A stretch of 64,000 bases of DNA from Symbiodinium microadriaticum (taxonomy: Eukaryota > Sar > Dinophyceae > Suessiales > Symbiodiniaceae). The first letter of the stretch is position 1. Each line of letters starts with the position of its first letter. Under the pieces are notes generated by a model. That model was not told where the DNA came from and ran no database searches. It saw nothing but the letters and a program-made list of their open reading frames with translations. Positions 10,479 through 25,400 of this stretch are shown one piece after another. Location: contig LSRX01001548.1 of the NCBI GenBank assembly GCA_001939145.1, forward strand, positions 18,501-82,500, written 5' to 3'. Both the position numbers and the translations under genes were made by a program.

Positions 10479-13400
10479 GAGACTCTCAGTCGAGGCTTTC
10501 GTCAGATTAGCAGTGCTTCGCAATGGTAAGGATGGTGATCAACATAACATGAATATGAATTGTGGGTTTCAGTTTTGGACGGTGAAACAGCAAAACACTC
10601 CGCTTTTATGTGTCATCATTGTTGACATCATTCTGACGACGCAGACGTTGACGACGACTACTAGTACTGTTGCTATCTTTTGGCGAGGCGTTGGAGTGCA
10701 CGCCGTTTGGTGAAGTGTGCGATTTGCTGGATGCAGGACGTGCGCCATGATAGCATGAGCGAGCATGCAGTGAACGCGTTCGCACTGTTTTGGCTGTGTG
10801 GTGGGTGTGCTGTCGCAGTGCTCTTGCCGAAGCTGCTGTTGCTCGTTGTGTCAGCTTCAGTGTTTCAGTGCCAGGTACATGTAGCAACCCTCGAAGTGCG
10901 AACAGAGCAGGGGAGTGAAGCCCAACCACCGAAATCCCTGAGCCTCAAACCCTAAACCTTAGACTAAGGGCTGAAGCCTAATCTCCAAGCTCTAAACCCA
11001 AAGAACCTTCAAAAGCCACTCAAACACCCTTAAAAGCCTTTAGAACCTTAACCAAAAACCTGCAGCAAGCTTAAAACATCATTCGCAACCCGCAAACCCT
11101 CAACAGCCCCTTAAAGAACCGCTAAAACTTTTACAAACCCTTTAGAGAAACCCGTTGTCCGAAGCTATCCGAGGTCTTGGAAAATTTCATCGGCCGGGTT
11201 CCCAGCGGTTTCGGGTTCGCGGACTTTTGGTTTTAGCGGTTTCTTGGGTTTTCGGGGTTTCAGGGGTTCTCGGGAATTTTAGGGTTTGGGGATTGTGAGT
11301 TTTTTCGGGGTTAGCTTCAGGGTTCGGGCTCTAGGATTTCAGGGTTTCAGTGCGTTTTGCAGAGTTTTGGGGTGTTAGGGCTTTAGAGGTTTAGGGCTTC
11401 AGGGCTTTTGGATTTNCTTTTACAAACCCTTTAGAGAAACCCGTTGTCCGAAGCTATCCGAGGTCTTGGAAAATTTCATCGGCCGGGTTCCCAGCGGTTT
11501 CGGGTTCGCGGGCTCTAGGATTTCAGGGTTTCAGTGCGTTTTGCAGAGTTTTGGGGTGTTAGGGCTTTAGAGGTTTAGGGCTTCAGGGCTTTTGGATTTC
11601 AGGGTTCTAGGTTGGGGCTCTGTTGGGTATGGCCTGGTGGGTTTTGAAGGCTTTCTTACAGAGTTGTATGGGCATTCATCGTTTCTTGTGTTTACAAGAT
11701 ATGTTTGAGTGTCTAGGGTGTGCCTGAAGGATCGCAGAGGTTGGTAAGTAATGTGGAACTGTTGCCAATGTGACTCTTTTCTTTGATGGCCTCAACAGTC
11801 GGATACTTCCGGCCTTGTTCAAGGAGGTGGGCTTTCTGAATCAGGGTCTCAAACCCTTGCCCCAAACCCCAATGGGACTGTTATGGAGTCATCGAAAGAT
11901 CCCGGTAGGTAGAAACAAAAGAAGCTCCTGTTCTGGCCCGGAACCTGAGGGCCTCAAGCAAGCGACTCCTCGAAAAAAGCTCCCAAACCATCTACATTTC
12001 TAAGTCTAAGACCCTCAATCCGAAAAGCATGACCTTTTGAGGGCCCTTAAGGAACCCTTACAGCCTAAAAAGCTCCTGAAAGCAGCAGAGAGGTGGGAGC
12101 TTCGTGGCCTCCTCCGCCACCTCCAGCATCCAATGCACAAACCCGGCGACCGGGGAGGAGATCGCCCAAGTCCCGGACGGGACCAAAGCCGACGTGGATG
12201 CTGGGCGGAAAGGGGGGAGACAAAAAGGGGAGGGGGGGGAGGGGTTTCAGGGGTTTAGGGGGTTTAGCGGTTATTGGGGTTTGGGGCCTGGGGTTAGGGC
12301 CGGTTGGGGTTTAGCTTTTGGGTGGTGTTCGATCCTTCCACCAGCTCTCCCTAAACCAAACGAGGACCAGGCGGCTCAAGCTGCCGCCGCTGCTTTTCCT
12401 GCCTGGCGCGACACGCCGGTGCGCGGACGATTTTATTTGGTTTCAAAATGTTGCAGAAGGCTGTTGTGGGGGTTTATCGGGATTTCAGCTCTTCTTGTAG
12501 AGGTTTTGCCGGCTTTCTGAGGGTTTAGGGCGAGGTCGCTCGAGGGGTATATTTTGATTGGGCTTGCAGGGTTTCCTGCGTTGTTGGGGAAACATGTCGA
12601 GTGCTCGTTACGTAAGAAGGGGGTCTTGCAGATGCAGCTTGGCACGCTGAGGTGAAAGCTCGCGCAGAGGTCCTGTTCCGCTTCAAGGCCATGGGATATC
12701 TTCTTTCTGAATCTGGGCCTATGCCCCTGAACCCTAAACCCTAAAAGGAAGCCCTCAACCCAGCTTTAAGCACGGTCCTCGACAAGCTTCAAGGGTTGCC
12801 CTGTTGCCCTGAAGGACCCTCGACCGCCCGAGACGCAAAATCGCCATCTTCAAATGCCTAAAACTCTTAGGTTTTGTAAACTCGAGCGATCTACGATCTT
12901 TTGTGTTCTCGCCTACCATTTTAAATCCCCAAAGCTCCCTAAAGTCCTAAACCCTAAACTCTAAGTACGCGAAAGCTTACGGTTAGGATTTCCGACCGCT
13001 CCTTTCAGGCGCTTTGTGAGGCGAATCTGGCAGAGCTCACGGCTTTGGTTGTCAAGGCCAGCCGATACGAATAAGAATAATTTGTCAGAGAACATACTGA
13101 TAAGCACAATAATATGGAGACTCCTTCAGAGGTTTTGGCGTTTCAGGTTTTTGTATCTTTGTTTTTTTTTTTGGCGGTTTTGGGTACAGTCTACCTAAAG
13201 CTTCATACAGATTTGTTGGAGTTTCTAATGTGTGTTAAGAAGGATTAAGGCTTCTATACGGCGGTTCAAGGGTTCTAGAAAGGCACCGGGGCCCCACAAA
13301 CCCTTTTCCCCAAGCCCTAAGCCCTGAGCCCTAAACCCCAAAGCCATAAACCCGTGAACACTGGCCGCATGTGCTTGCAGGAGCACGGCAAGAACAGCGG

Positions 13401-16400
13401 AGAAGCTGAAGCCGAAGTTCTCAAAGGAGCCGTCGTTGGAGTCTTTTTGCTTGGGTTCAGGGTTTCGAGTTTAGTCGGGTTTAGGGTTTCTTGGGTGTAG
13501 GGTTTCAAGGGTTTAGGGCTGAGGGCTTTCGGGTTTCGGGATTAGAGTCATGATCGTCTCGGATCTTTGTTTCAATGCGCGGGCGTCCCACCGTAGGGCT
13601 CAGGGCTTCGGACTGGGGGCTTTTCAGACCGACAGCCGAAGTCTTCGGTCCTAAAGCCAAATAAGCAAGTTCATCCCTAGCTCCCAAACCCTCCCTAAAC
13701 CCTAAGCTATCAATCTTAAGCCCTATAAGTCTACAAGCCCTGCTTGTGGGCAAGCCCTGAACCCTTCAACCTGTAAGCCATGCACCTAAAGCCTTAAGCA
13801 ACCTCGACCCTGAGCACCAGGATGCCGAATTTGCTTGGTACTGGAACCCGGCCCTACTTATGATGTCGTTGGATCCCTGAAGTATAAGATGGGTCCTATC
13901 AACACCTTTCGATGCACCGTAAATCCCAAAAAAGAATCGTAAAACCTTTTCAAAGCCTCACACAGCTCCATCGTGCACTACCCGGTAAGTCGCCTTCGGC
14001 GCCGGCCCCTCAACCCTAAACCCTTAAAATCCACATCAAACACCCCTACACGCTCATAGAGCCCTTTATTCGAAGCCGACTCTTTACCTTTCTCGAAAAC
14101 CCTCCAAAAACCCTCAGCGCCAGGACTGGAGACGGTGGCCTTCGCCACGGGGCTTCCCGACCTTATGGCCGGACGTATCCTCGAGGCCTAGAGAGGGGGC
14201 TTTGGGGTTTAGGGTTTAGGGTGAGGTTGCTTTGGGATGTTTTGGCAAGGGGTTAAAGCGTTTAAGAGGTTCGAACGGGTTTTGATAGGGGTGTATGAGG
14301 ATTTTGCGGGGATCTCGAGGGTGTTAAAGGGTTTGAAAAGGGTTTCAGGGCCTCAGTGTTTTGCGGGTTAAAGGTTGAGGGGTAAGAAACACATGCTAGA
14401 GCATTGTTATCATACTGGGGCACGATGTCCTACAGTATAGTATATTTGACTGTAGTTTCCTTTTATGTAGTCACTGTCGAGACATGATTGGACAGAGTGG
14501 AACATTGTTTTTTGCCGTCGTTGTTTTTTTTTTTTGTGCTGTCTCTGCGCAAACCCAGGAAGCCAGTGAGTGGGTGAACCCCGGCCTCCGGCACGACAGC
14601 AACAAACAGCGCGCCCCGGGGACGACAGCAAAAAACAACCACGTCCCCGCAACGACAGCAAAAACAAAACGCGCCCCCGAATTGCTGCTGTCGTTGCGGG
14701 AACGTGTATTTTTTGCTGTCGTCCCCGCGGCGCGGCCCCGCAACGGGCAACGGCAGCAACAAAAACGACAGCAAAAACACAGAAGCACTCTTACCCTGAC
14801 AGAGTCTGTCTCCCAGCCCTTAAGCGCCGGAAACTTATCCGTTTGGCCAGGGTTTACGGCTGAAGCATTTGGGTTTTCGGCTTTACTGGGGTCAGGGTGG
14901 TTGGGGCTTTGGGGCTTTGGGATTCAGCGCCGGAGCCTTGGTGGCTTGTCTCCAGGTTTTTGGAGGCGGCGAAACTCCAGGTGGTTTCCAGCTTTGTTTG
15001 TTGTGGGCGCATCAACACCTGAAAACGCCCTGCAGAAAAAGTGTTTCATCCTAGAATGCAAAGAAACCCAGGGACCCATAGCAGCCATTTGAAGCTGTTC
15101 ATGAAACCCTAGACCTAAACCCAGAACTCTGAAATCAGCCTGGAGTCCTTATAGAATCCCTTTCTGAAGCCGTGCAAAGCCCTCATATAACCAGTATGAG
15201 GCCCTGGCACGCCCTGAACCCGAATGCCATGAGCACTTATGAACCCTTTATAAAGCCCTATATACCGTATCTATACCCTTATCAAATCCCTATAAAACCT
15301 CAACGCCGTTTTTCTGAGGTGGCCAGGGGTGTTTGGTGCCATGAGGCAGGATCCAATGTTCGGTTTTAAGGGTTTAGGGTTCTAGTGCTCACTTTCCCAG
15401 ATATTCGCAGCAAAGACTCCAATTACTCGGCCACCTTTACAGACATACTCTTGAATATCAGGTTACTTTTATGGGCTCCCACGCACGCATATAGACATGT
15501 TTTCTCCCCTGATAGACCAGGCCGCCCCGTCCACACTGGGCGGAGTCATGCCTCACAGAGGCTTCTTAACGCATTGACTTTATGTCATCGGGTGCGCCAC
15601 CATCCCACTCAGACGTCAACAATGAGGTTATCTCCATTCCCACGATCCAGCAGATTGATCATGCACATGGAACCACCTCTCTCATGAGAATGGACAACAC
15701 TCCGTTGTACCGTAAGGTTCAGCTTTTTTGCCAGAACCGCCCCGCTCTGATAGGCATGAGTAATTATAATCCCGAGAAGTCTAACTTTTGAAAGCAGTCG
15801 GTGCTGTGCTGACGGGCAGCAGACAGCTGTGCCCTGCGCGCTCGAATAAAGAATGTTCGCCGCCAGCGCGTCCCATAAGAACCGAGGGTTTTAGAAGATT
15901 TCCATAAAAGTGGCTTGCAAGACTTTCACAAGGTGTTAATTTAGGGGTCTGTATGAGGAATCGGGGGCTTGGGGGTCGATGTATACCCATGGTCAACACA
16001 CTGCCCATCGTTTAATCGGGGTTAGGATAGGAATCCTAAACCTCCCCGGTGAATAAAGTGGAGATGGATCAGAGCTGTAAGATATGATATATATATATAT
16101 ATACACACATATATATATATATATATATACATATTTATACAGTGTACATGTATACATATATATATATATGTATACATGTATACATATATATGTACACATG
16201 TACATACGTGCATATGCGTGTGTATTTCTCGTTGTATATGTATATGTATGTAAATAGCTGTCTTTGTGTGCACCTATAGAAATATATATATATATATATG
16301 TGTGTGTGTGGGTGTTGAAAGTCGTATATATATATATACACACATACATGTATATGTATATGTCTATACATTTGTATATCTATATCTGTATTTATATCTA

Positions 16401-19400
16401 TATCAAAATCGGTGCTTGTCTCTATACCTATATCTATATATGTGTCTGTGTGTTTTATCTGTTCCCACGTCTATATCTGCATCTACATCAATATCTATAG
16501 CTGTATCTATATCTACATATGTATTTATATCTATATCTGCATCTAAATCTATATCCCATACATCCTTATCCATATCTCTTTATTTGTCTACGTGTATGTC
16601 TATACCTATATCTCGGTTCATATATATATATATATATATAGCTAGAGAGCGCTATATCAAGATCTATATCTATATCTGTATCTTTATATCTAAAGCTATA
16701 CCTATATCTCTATCTGCATCCGTGTCTATATCTATGTCTTTATCTACATCTTTTTCTATCTATGCATGCATGCATATATATATATATATTTATTTATTTA
16801 TTTATTTATTTATTTATCAGCCTTATTCAAAAGAAGGGGCAAACTAGTTGGTGTTTTTCGTTGTGACAGTGTAAGATCACAACCTGTGCTAATAGTGTCA
16901 GTGTAGTCACATTTTAATGCAGTACTGTACGAACGTTGGGGTAGCTTCGTTATCATGCTTGTACAGTGACAGGGGGTTGAACATACATTGGGGCTTGAGG
17001 GGACCACCTCAACCCCTGCTCTGAACAAGGTTCTTAGGGCTTTCATGGCCTTTTATGGCCCCTAGCAGGGATCCCGAGACCTGAAACGCAAAGCCTTCTT
17101 GAAGTCCCAGTGCAGATCCGAAATGGGCTGGACACCCTAAGGCAGCACCAGCTTTAAGACACCCTTTGAAGACCTCGTGAAGCCCTGTAGACGCTTGACA
17201 ACACCCTCCGAAATCCTAATTCCTAAACCGACTCTCCCTAGACCCCAAGTAAGTAAATCATAAGCTAAACCATAAACCCTGCACCCCGCACCTTAAACCC
17301 CAGACCCTTCCTTCGTGATGACAGGTCCGCCGCCCGCTTGGGGTGGTGGCCTCGATTGTTCCGTTCAACTTCCCGGCCATGGTGCCTCTGTGGCGGCGCG
17401 GCTGAAGTCGGGATTCGCTGATTGCGGTTTCAGAAAGGCGGGTTCGTAGGGGTTTTATCGGGTTTTTGTTGGAGCTTTGTGTCGGATCTGATAAGGGATT
17501 GAGGGTCACTCAAGATTTGGACTACCTTATTTGGGGGTTCCTTCTGCAAAGTTCCATATCTGGACCCCTCCACAATCCTAAGCCCTACGTACATCTTAGA
17601 TCCATAAATCACCCAACCCGAAAGACCCTAGGCCCTAGGCTCTAAACTAAATCTCTAATTCTTGGTCCCTCCATACCGAATCCTTAAATCCCTTTTCCCG
17701 AAATCCTTGACCCTCCCGGACTTTGGACTTCGTAGAAGCCGGGTTCTCCTGGCGTGTCCGTCCTTTGGGGTGTTGAAACAGGGGTTCTGCTACGTGTGGA
17801 TATATATATATATATATATACATACATATATAGATATATATGGGCTTTGTTCAGGCTTTGAGGCTTTGAGAGGGGGCTTTGCTGCATATTTCTGGACGTT
17901 CTCAAGCGCGCAACCTTCGGCGGACCAACTCCCCCGCCCAAGTAGTTTTAGGGTTAAGGTTTTGTGATGGGGCCAGGTGATTTTGCTGGTAGTTAGAGGA
18001 GTTTGCGCAGTCCGAGCAAAGCCGGAAATTGCGACCGCAGTAAACACAACACACACACAGAGTTATTTGTAGCCAAAAGCAACCACTTGTTGAATGCTGG
18101 AATGAAGAGAGGACAATGTTGTCATACATAGAGCTTCCCCATACCTTTACGTTGTTTTTCATCATAGTATGTGACAAACTTATGTTGGCACGACGTGGCG
18201 AAGACGCGCGTGCGTTCCCTGAAGCTTGAGTGTTTCTTTTCCACACATGCGTTCTCTTCACCACCTCTCCACGATGATTTGTGGTAGCCGCTTTTGCAAC
18301 CAGCGGCGACTATCCCATGTGATTCACGTTACAGGTTCACATTTCATTGTTAACGCGATCTTCGACACCCATTCCTCAGCTTTGGTGTTCTCAAGAGTTG
18401 CTGTGTGATGCCCGGAAAGTGAGTTCATCCCCGACAATGAAGTTGCAGGAGTGCGGCAACCCTGAACCTTAAACCTTTAAGCCTAAACTGCCCTCTAAAC
18501 CCTGAGACTGCGCATCCGTGGTTGCGTTAAACGCCTGAGGAACAGTAGGAACCCTAGGTTGCTCGGGTCTCTCCAAATTTGTTCCTGTTGTTGAAAGCCT
18601 CAGGTTTCGGAGTTGAAGGTTCCATGGTTTCGGGTTGCGGCTTCAAGGTTTGGCTTTAGGACCTTTGGGGTTTAAGGTTTAGAGTTGAGGTTTTGAGGTT
18701 TAGGCGTGACTTGATCACAATTTTTCAGAGTCCGGTTTCCAAGGACGCTGCCCATTGCCATCGGATGCGGCAACTGCCTGATCATCAAGCCGTCTGAGAA
18801 GGCCCAGCTGCCTTGTAAGCTGAACCGAAGTTCCATGTTTGACATTGCCGAAAACCCCCAAACCAGAAACACGAAGCGTTAAGCCACACCCTAAGTTGCG
18901 AAGATACATCCTTGAGGCAGGGGAAACAGGAGCAAAGCGAGAAGTTCAGATCGGGCCCCAGAACCCGACACTGTTTTCTTCATCGTGTTGCTAGTGTTGC
19001 GCTCTTTTGTTGATTGCTGCGAATATCTTTACTTCGATTGCTGTGTTTCCATTGCTAGCGACAGTTCCATCAGGTGAAGACGCTTTTCATGGTTATCCCC
19101 AGCGAAAGCCCCCCAAGCGTTAGCCCTGACACCCTGAAGCCGCAACCAAGCCGAGGTCCCCCTGACCTTGATGCGCATGGCCGAGTTGCTGATGGATGCC
19201 GGCCTTCCGAAGGGAGTGTTTTCGATCGTCCACGGTTCTCAAACGGTTGCGAAGGCAGGGGCTTTTGCTGCCCATTTCACCCGAAACACGAACCTTGAAA
19301 CCCGAAAACAAAGAGATTTTCTACATTTTTCGTGGGGTTTCGTAGTGTTTTCAGGGTTTTATGGACCTCTTCAGCTCAAAACCTTGGAACGCCGTAAACC

Positions 19401-22400
19401 TTTTCCTCTGCACCTTCGACACCTGATTAATAGCCTCTCACCTCAATCAGGATTGTGGTTAAGGCCCTTAAGGAAACCGGGTTTGTTCATTACGGTCTAC
19501 TTCGTATCGCTCCATAACAGCCCGCGGCTTTTAGGGTTTCAAGGAACCGTTTGGATTCTTCCTTGGGGGAGCCCGGGGGGTGTGTGGAGGCAGCCGAAAG
19601 GTTTGGGCGCAGGTTTAGGACCGGGAACCGCTTGCAGAGCCGCAGGGATGAATCCCAGGCTCTCAAGCCTAAACCCCCGAACTCTGAAGCCCTCAAAAGC
19701 CCCACTATAGGGATCTCAAGATTACGCATAGAAGCACTGGGAACCTCTTTTTGTCCTAATATGCTTATACCAGAAAAGCTGCAAGCCTGAACCCCACACG
19801 AACCCCAAGCTGACCTAGTTTCCTGTGCGGGAGGCGCTTGCAGAGCATCCGGGCGCCTTGGAAGACTATGCTTTCGAGGTTGTAGGGCTTCCGTCTCTAG
19901 TTTGGTGTTTTGTTTGATTCGGGCTTTAGGTTTTTTGCCGGGCTTCAGGGTTTTGGCTTTCACATCTTTAAGGCTTTAGAGTTTCAGTGCTTTTAGGTGT
20001 TAGGGTTTTGGGCGTTTGCTAAGATGTGGTTTCCTTGGAGAGGTGAACTTTTGACCGTGCTGTCAGGGCCACAAAGTGGAAAGTCTTTTGCCTAAATCCT
20101 TGTTCAAACTCCTGTCCATCTCGAGTCTGCCGTAACACCTCGCCACATCCGGCCGTCAGGTTTCTCAAACAGACCACGACGCAACTCACTCACTCACTCA
20201 CTCACTCACTCACTCACTCACTCACTCACTCTGTATATGCATATACATATATATACACACGCACACATATTAATGCCTGTGTATGCGATGTATGTACGCA
20301 TACATGTGTACATACATACAGAGTGTATATGTACACGCAGTGTTAAGGCGTCATTTCTTCTCACTCTCTCCCCGTCTCCCTCTCTCTCACCCTGTCTGGT
20401 TGTCTGCCTTTCTCTCCCTTTGGCTTTGGCTCTATCCGCCTGTCTGAGTTTAGCGGGCCTCATGCTGTTGTTGATCTGCTTCCTTACTTCATCCTCCGCG
20501 AGTCCTAGATGTGCTAGGCCCTGGCCTTCGAACTTAAGAATTGAACTCTGACCCCTGATCCCTGACGCCCAGAAACCTTTAACCCTGCGTCCCAAACCCT
20601 AGAGGGGGCACTTACATTGGATCCTAATTGCAAGAACCTCAAGCCCCGATATTCTCCCTGTGCAGCCCATATGATATAGCCAGCAAAGCTGAGTGTCAGT
20701 TGCAATTGATAAAGGCCTTATGTGAGACCTCAAGAGCATCCCAAACATCCACCTATAGCCAAGCCCCTTATAGTAACCCTTCTAGAACGATTTAACCGAA
20801 CCATTATAGAACCCTATATTCTACTTCTCGAGGCCCCCTTAGACTGAACCCTTCGACTAAGCCCCTAGATACTAAACACTTGTAGTAACCCAGAGAAGAA
20901 CCTCTCAGTATGATTATTGAGCCCAAAGCACTTACAGCAACCCTTCTCTGCCTTCTCTGAACCCTTATAGCAACCTCAACTCGCAACCCGAAGGAACCCT
21001 AGTCGGGTTCTTCAGCCCTAAACCCTTTGCCTTTTCGGAGCCCAGCCTGCGAGGGATCGCTGCGATCTCCTTCGTTGGCAGCTCTCGCGTCGCCGCGCTC
21101 TGACTGCGAAGCGAGGGCTTGGGGTTTAGGGTTTTCGAGCTTGAAGCTTTGGGTTTCGTGTTTTAGGGCTTAGGCTTTAGGGGTGAAGACCGGGGGGTCT
21201 CTATAATCTCTACGTGCAGAGGCCTGCGCGGGCCGTAGGTCTGTCCAAATATTTTGCAAGAATACTCACCTATAGTCCAGACAAAGTGCTGCATTCGGGC
21301 TAACCCCAAACAATACCATACGCCCCTTAAACCCAAAGCCCCAAAGCCCTAAAAACATCGAAGGCAGTACCGCTGTAAGGAACCATTCTTGTCCAATCTT
21401 GGGAGATCTGATGAACTTCCGGTTTAGGGTTTTTGGGTTGGGTGGCTTGTCGGGAAATTTAGTAGGGCTTCTATCGTGTTTTTTGTGATAGGGTTTTAAA
21501 CTAGGGTTTCCCAACGGGTTAAGATCTCATAGGGCATCAACCGGTTTGCTTCAGAGTGTCATTTTTTTAGATGGTGTTGCGAGACTTCGTTTTTAGAGCC
21601 TGAAGAGGGATTGTTTGAGGTTTTCCTCAGGCTTGATGAAGGGTCAAGAGGGTTTTGTAAGGTTACTTTGCTAAGAGCTGCAATGTCATAAACGGCCTTC
21701 TGTAGGGGTTCTAGTATAGTAATTTTAAACGCTGCGCGTCGTCCGCCTCGGCCCGGCCTTATGTTGGGAGGAAGACATGATGCCAGGTCTGGGGCTTTTG
21801 CTTTCGCAGGATATCGGGGTGGGGCGGAGGGGGCTCCCCTCCCAAAACTTCACCGCCGGACCTTGGGGCTCATTCATGGGTTCACACAGAGGGACCCCCC
21901 CCCCTACGATGGCCACTTTGCGGGGTGGGGGTCAGTGCGGAGGGGATTAAGAGGTGGGGAATAGAGGGAATCCGAATAGGAACCTCTGACCGCTTCGGCC
22001 GGGGCCGAGGCGAATATAGGGCATAAGGATTTTATTGGTTTTTTGGTGCGGTTTAGCTCTACTGGGAGGCTTATGAGGATGGTAGATGGGAGTACTAGCG
22101 CAAGTAAAGTAGCCATAGATCTAGAGATCTAGTTACTTCAATCTCCGTTGGGGTAGTTTATAGCCCTCGTGACTAGCGCCCTGATCCTTGCAGCAGTAAA
22201 GACAGAAACCCACAAAGGTCGCAGGCCCACAACTGCATCCCCGCAGAAGAACTCTCAGTTTTCAAGGTGCCACAGTAACTGCCACGCAGTTTGGATAACA
22301 TCCCACTGCCTGTCGGTAAGCTGCAGAGGATCCAAACACAAATTAGCTTTTATCCATGCGAGAGACTCTCTAAACTAGGGCCCCGGTTTGGATCTTTAAC

Positions 22401-25400
22401 CTAGGGCCTCACCGTTGTGCCACCGTTGCTTTAAGGCATCCCAAAAGGGAAGAGAGGCTCCCTTGTTTCAAGCATCAGTGCCCGAGGACATCATTGACAA
22501 GACGGCACGCAGCACTGGGAAGCGATCCTTGTGCATGGGTGGCGCGAAGAACCATCTCATTGCCATGCCAGACTGCGACGAGGAGCCCCGTAAAGTGGTT
22601 TAGCGGTTAATGTAGAAGCCTGAATAGTTATAAGTATTCCTCCGGCAGATGTAAATCATCAGTCACAGTGTCCCTAGAAAAAGCACCCCCTTGCAACCCC
22701 TGTTCTAATTGTGGAGGCCCCTTTTAAAGAGGACGTGATCGCAGCCCTGATCGTCCCTCATGGTAGCCCTGATGTCGTCCCGCCTTCTAAAGAGAGCAAG
22801 ATATGACCATCCCGGACATGTCACAAAGCCCAAAACCCTAGACCCACGTTCATAGAAGTCCTTATAGTATCCCCTTGAAGGGTCTGGGGAACCCTGAACC
22901 CTACCTTTCAAGAGGACATGACCATCTCGGACATCATGAACTCGGCCTTCGGCTCGGCGGGGCAGCGCTGCATGGCGGCCTCGGTGCTTCTGGTCGTGGG
23001 CAAAGGCGCGTAGAGCCCCCGCCCCGCCCCATCCCTAAAATGAAAGAGGCAGGTGCTTCATAGCGTGTATTGTTTGGTTTGGGGCTTGGGGTTTGAAGGC
23101 CCCCCCCAACAGAGCAGGTGTTTCATGTTTTTGTTTTCCCCTCCCCCCTTTTTGTTGAGGGGCGCGGGAGTTCAGGATGAGGGGCTCAGTGCCCCTGAGT
23201 GCATTGGTGAACTGCCCCGGTGCTGCCGTTGCATCCTTTTCTGACATCTTTGCAGGATCTCCGTTTGCAAGGAGAGGGGGCGTTTTCAGGGTTCGTTTTA
23301 AAGTAACTTGCTGCTTTCGAGAATGTCTCTTTCGTGGGGAGATTTTGAGTTTAAGGCTCGAGGGCTTCTGGCTCTATCAATGGGTTCTGGCTTTGAGGGG
23401 TTTAGGGTTGTAGGTGTTTGGGTTTCGGCATTCAGGGCTCCAGGGCTTCAGGGTCAAGGAGTTAGGGCTTGGAGAGTTTGGCAGGACGGAAAGACTTCCT
23501 GGACAAGCTTGTGGCCAAGGCCAAATCCCTCAAGGCAGGGGGCACTTGGAAAGCCCGAAGTTTCTAAGAAGCTCGGAGGTTAAACCGTACTGCCCTGCTG
23601 CAGCTCCGCTCCTACTTCTGCTTTTGCATGTGGTCTGCTACCATCACGACTAAACCCCAAACACAGAGAGACTTGTTTCAAAACCCCTAAACTACCGGCA
23701 GCCCTAAACCCTAAGCCCCTTAAGCCACACCAAAAACCCTAAGCCCCTACACCTTATCAGCCCTTTCTTTCTTTTGCCATCCTGGAATCCGCGCGCAGGG
23801 TGGCCAGAAGCCCGGGGAGATCGGCCCTGTCGCTGGGCGAAAGAGTCTGGTTCAACAAAAGCAAAGACGAAGCACACTTAAATATTGTGGTTTTTAACGG
23901 GTGTTAGAAGGGCCCGATGGGGGGATGTATAAAAGGTGCGACACGGCCTTCGTATGGGTTTCTTACGGGCTTTGTAAGAAGTTCTTTATCAGGGTTGTTT
24001 AAACTAGGGGTTTATTGCGGGTTAAGAATAAGGTTTACAGTGTAGTGACCCTTGTGGTTTGCTTTTTGCTGGGCCGTGGAATACCGACTCTTGGCGCAAA
24101 AGCCTCCTAATAGCCCAGAGGAAACTGTATATAACTAATACAACCCAAGACAGCCTTAGGAGGCTCGGCGCCGGCTTCGGAAGCTTTTGTTGTTATCATC
24201 AGCAAGGACTCAACGCCCTACATTGAACCTCACCACCAAAAACTGGTTCGATGATGTTGGTCTTTGTAGAGGTTCTCGCAATCATGTTTTGTGCTTGTTT
24301 CTAAGATGAGTACTGTCTTTACGGTTTCTCAAACATTAGATTCGGGGCTGTAGGGCTTGGGGTCCAGGGTGCAGGGTTTCAGCAGGATCAAAACCATCAG
24401 GCTGAAAGCATAGATGGCAACTTTAAGCATAGTGAAGCTGCGGATGAATTGTATATCTTGTTGTTGTCCGCATCCTAGATGCCACTACCTTCAACCTGAA
24501 TCATGAACCGTGAACCCTAAACCCGCAACCTTTGTCACGACCCTAAGCCCTACAGGGTCAATATCATCAACCTTACGACACGTACAAAACCTGACAGGGG
24601 GGACCCTAGCATTTCCTTCTCAAGCCCTAACCCCAAAGCCAGCCCTGAAAAAGCCCTGCATAGCAACCCTCACAGAAACCCCGTAACCTTGCAAGGGGAA
24701 AAGAAAATCCTTACGAAGCTCCTAAGCCCAAAGCCCAGAAACAGAGCCCTATGAGAAACCCCAAGCCCATGCCAAAAACCATGAACCCTACAGATTTAAG
24801 CCCCCTCTGGCAAAACCCTATCAAACCCGTACACAAACCTTGCAAAACCCATTAAAAACCCTGATAAAACCCTTCTAGCACCCCCTGCCCTAGAGGTTCC
24901 CCTTGTAACATTCTTCTAAACCTCTTTGCTGATTCTCCGATGCCTCCTCATAATATAGAATATTAGAATATAATATATATTATAATACAATACAAGACAA
25001 GACAAGACAATATAGTATAATATAAGACAGGTCATTGACACAGCGGCCATGGCGCGTCTCAGTGGGTACCTGGCAGCCTGCGAGGGGCCGCCGGGCTCAG
25101 GGCTTTAAACAAATCCGCCCCCCTTAAAGGAGGCTCTTAGTAGGGTTTCCGTGGGGATCTTTGTAGGGGTTCTCTGGCGTTTCTGACGGGTTTCTATGGG
25201 GTCTGAGGCTGTTTAGGGTTTTTGCAGTGTGTTGGAAGGGTTGCCAAAAAGTCAGGGTCTCGGGTTTAGGGGCTGGAGCTGTAGAGAGCCAAGCACTTTT
25301 GTGTCAGGACCTGAAGATGATTCCTGGGGGATGAAAACAGGAGATGCTCACTGAAAAGCCCTTCGGACCCGCGACCCTTGTACAACCTGTATTGAACCCC

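Noticed and set aside
16264..16847. 193-codon Ser/Ile/Tyr-rich frame
   Set aside because: Microsatellite translation within intron 8.
20183..20231. CACT array and other tandem arrays as a CRISPR locus
   Set aside because: No unique spacers and a eukaryotic context.
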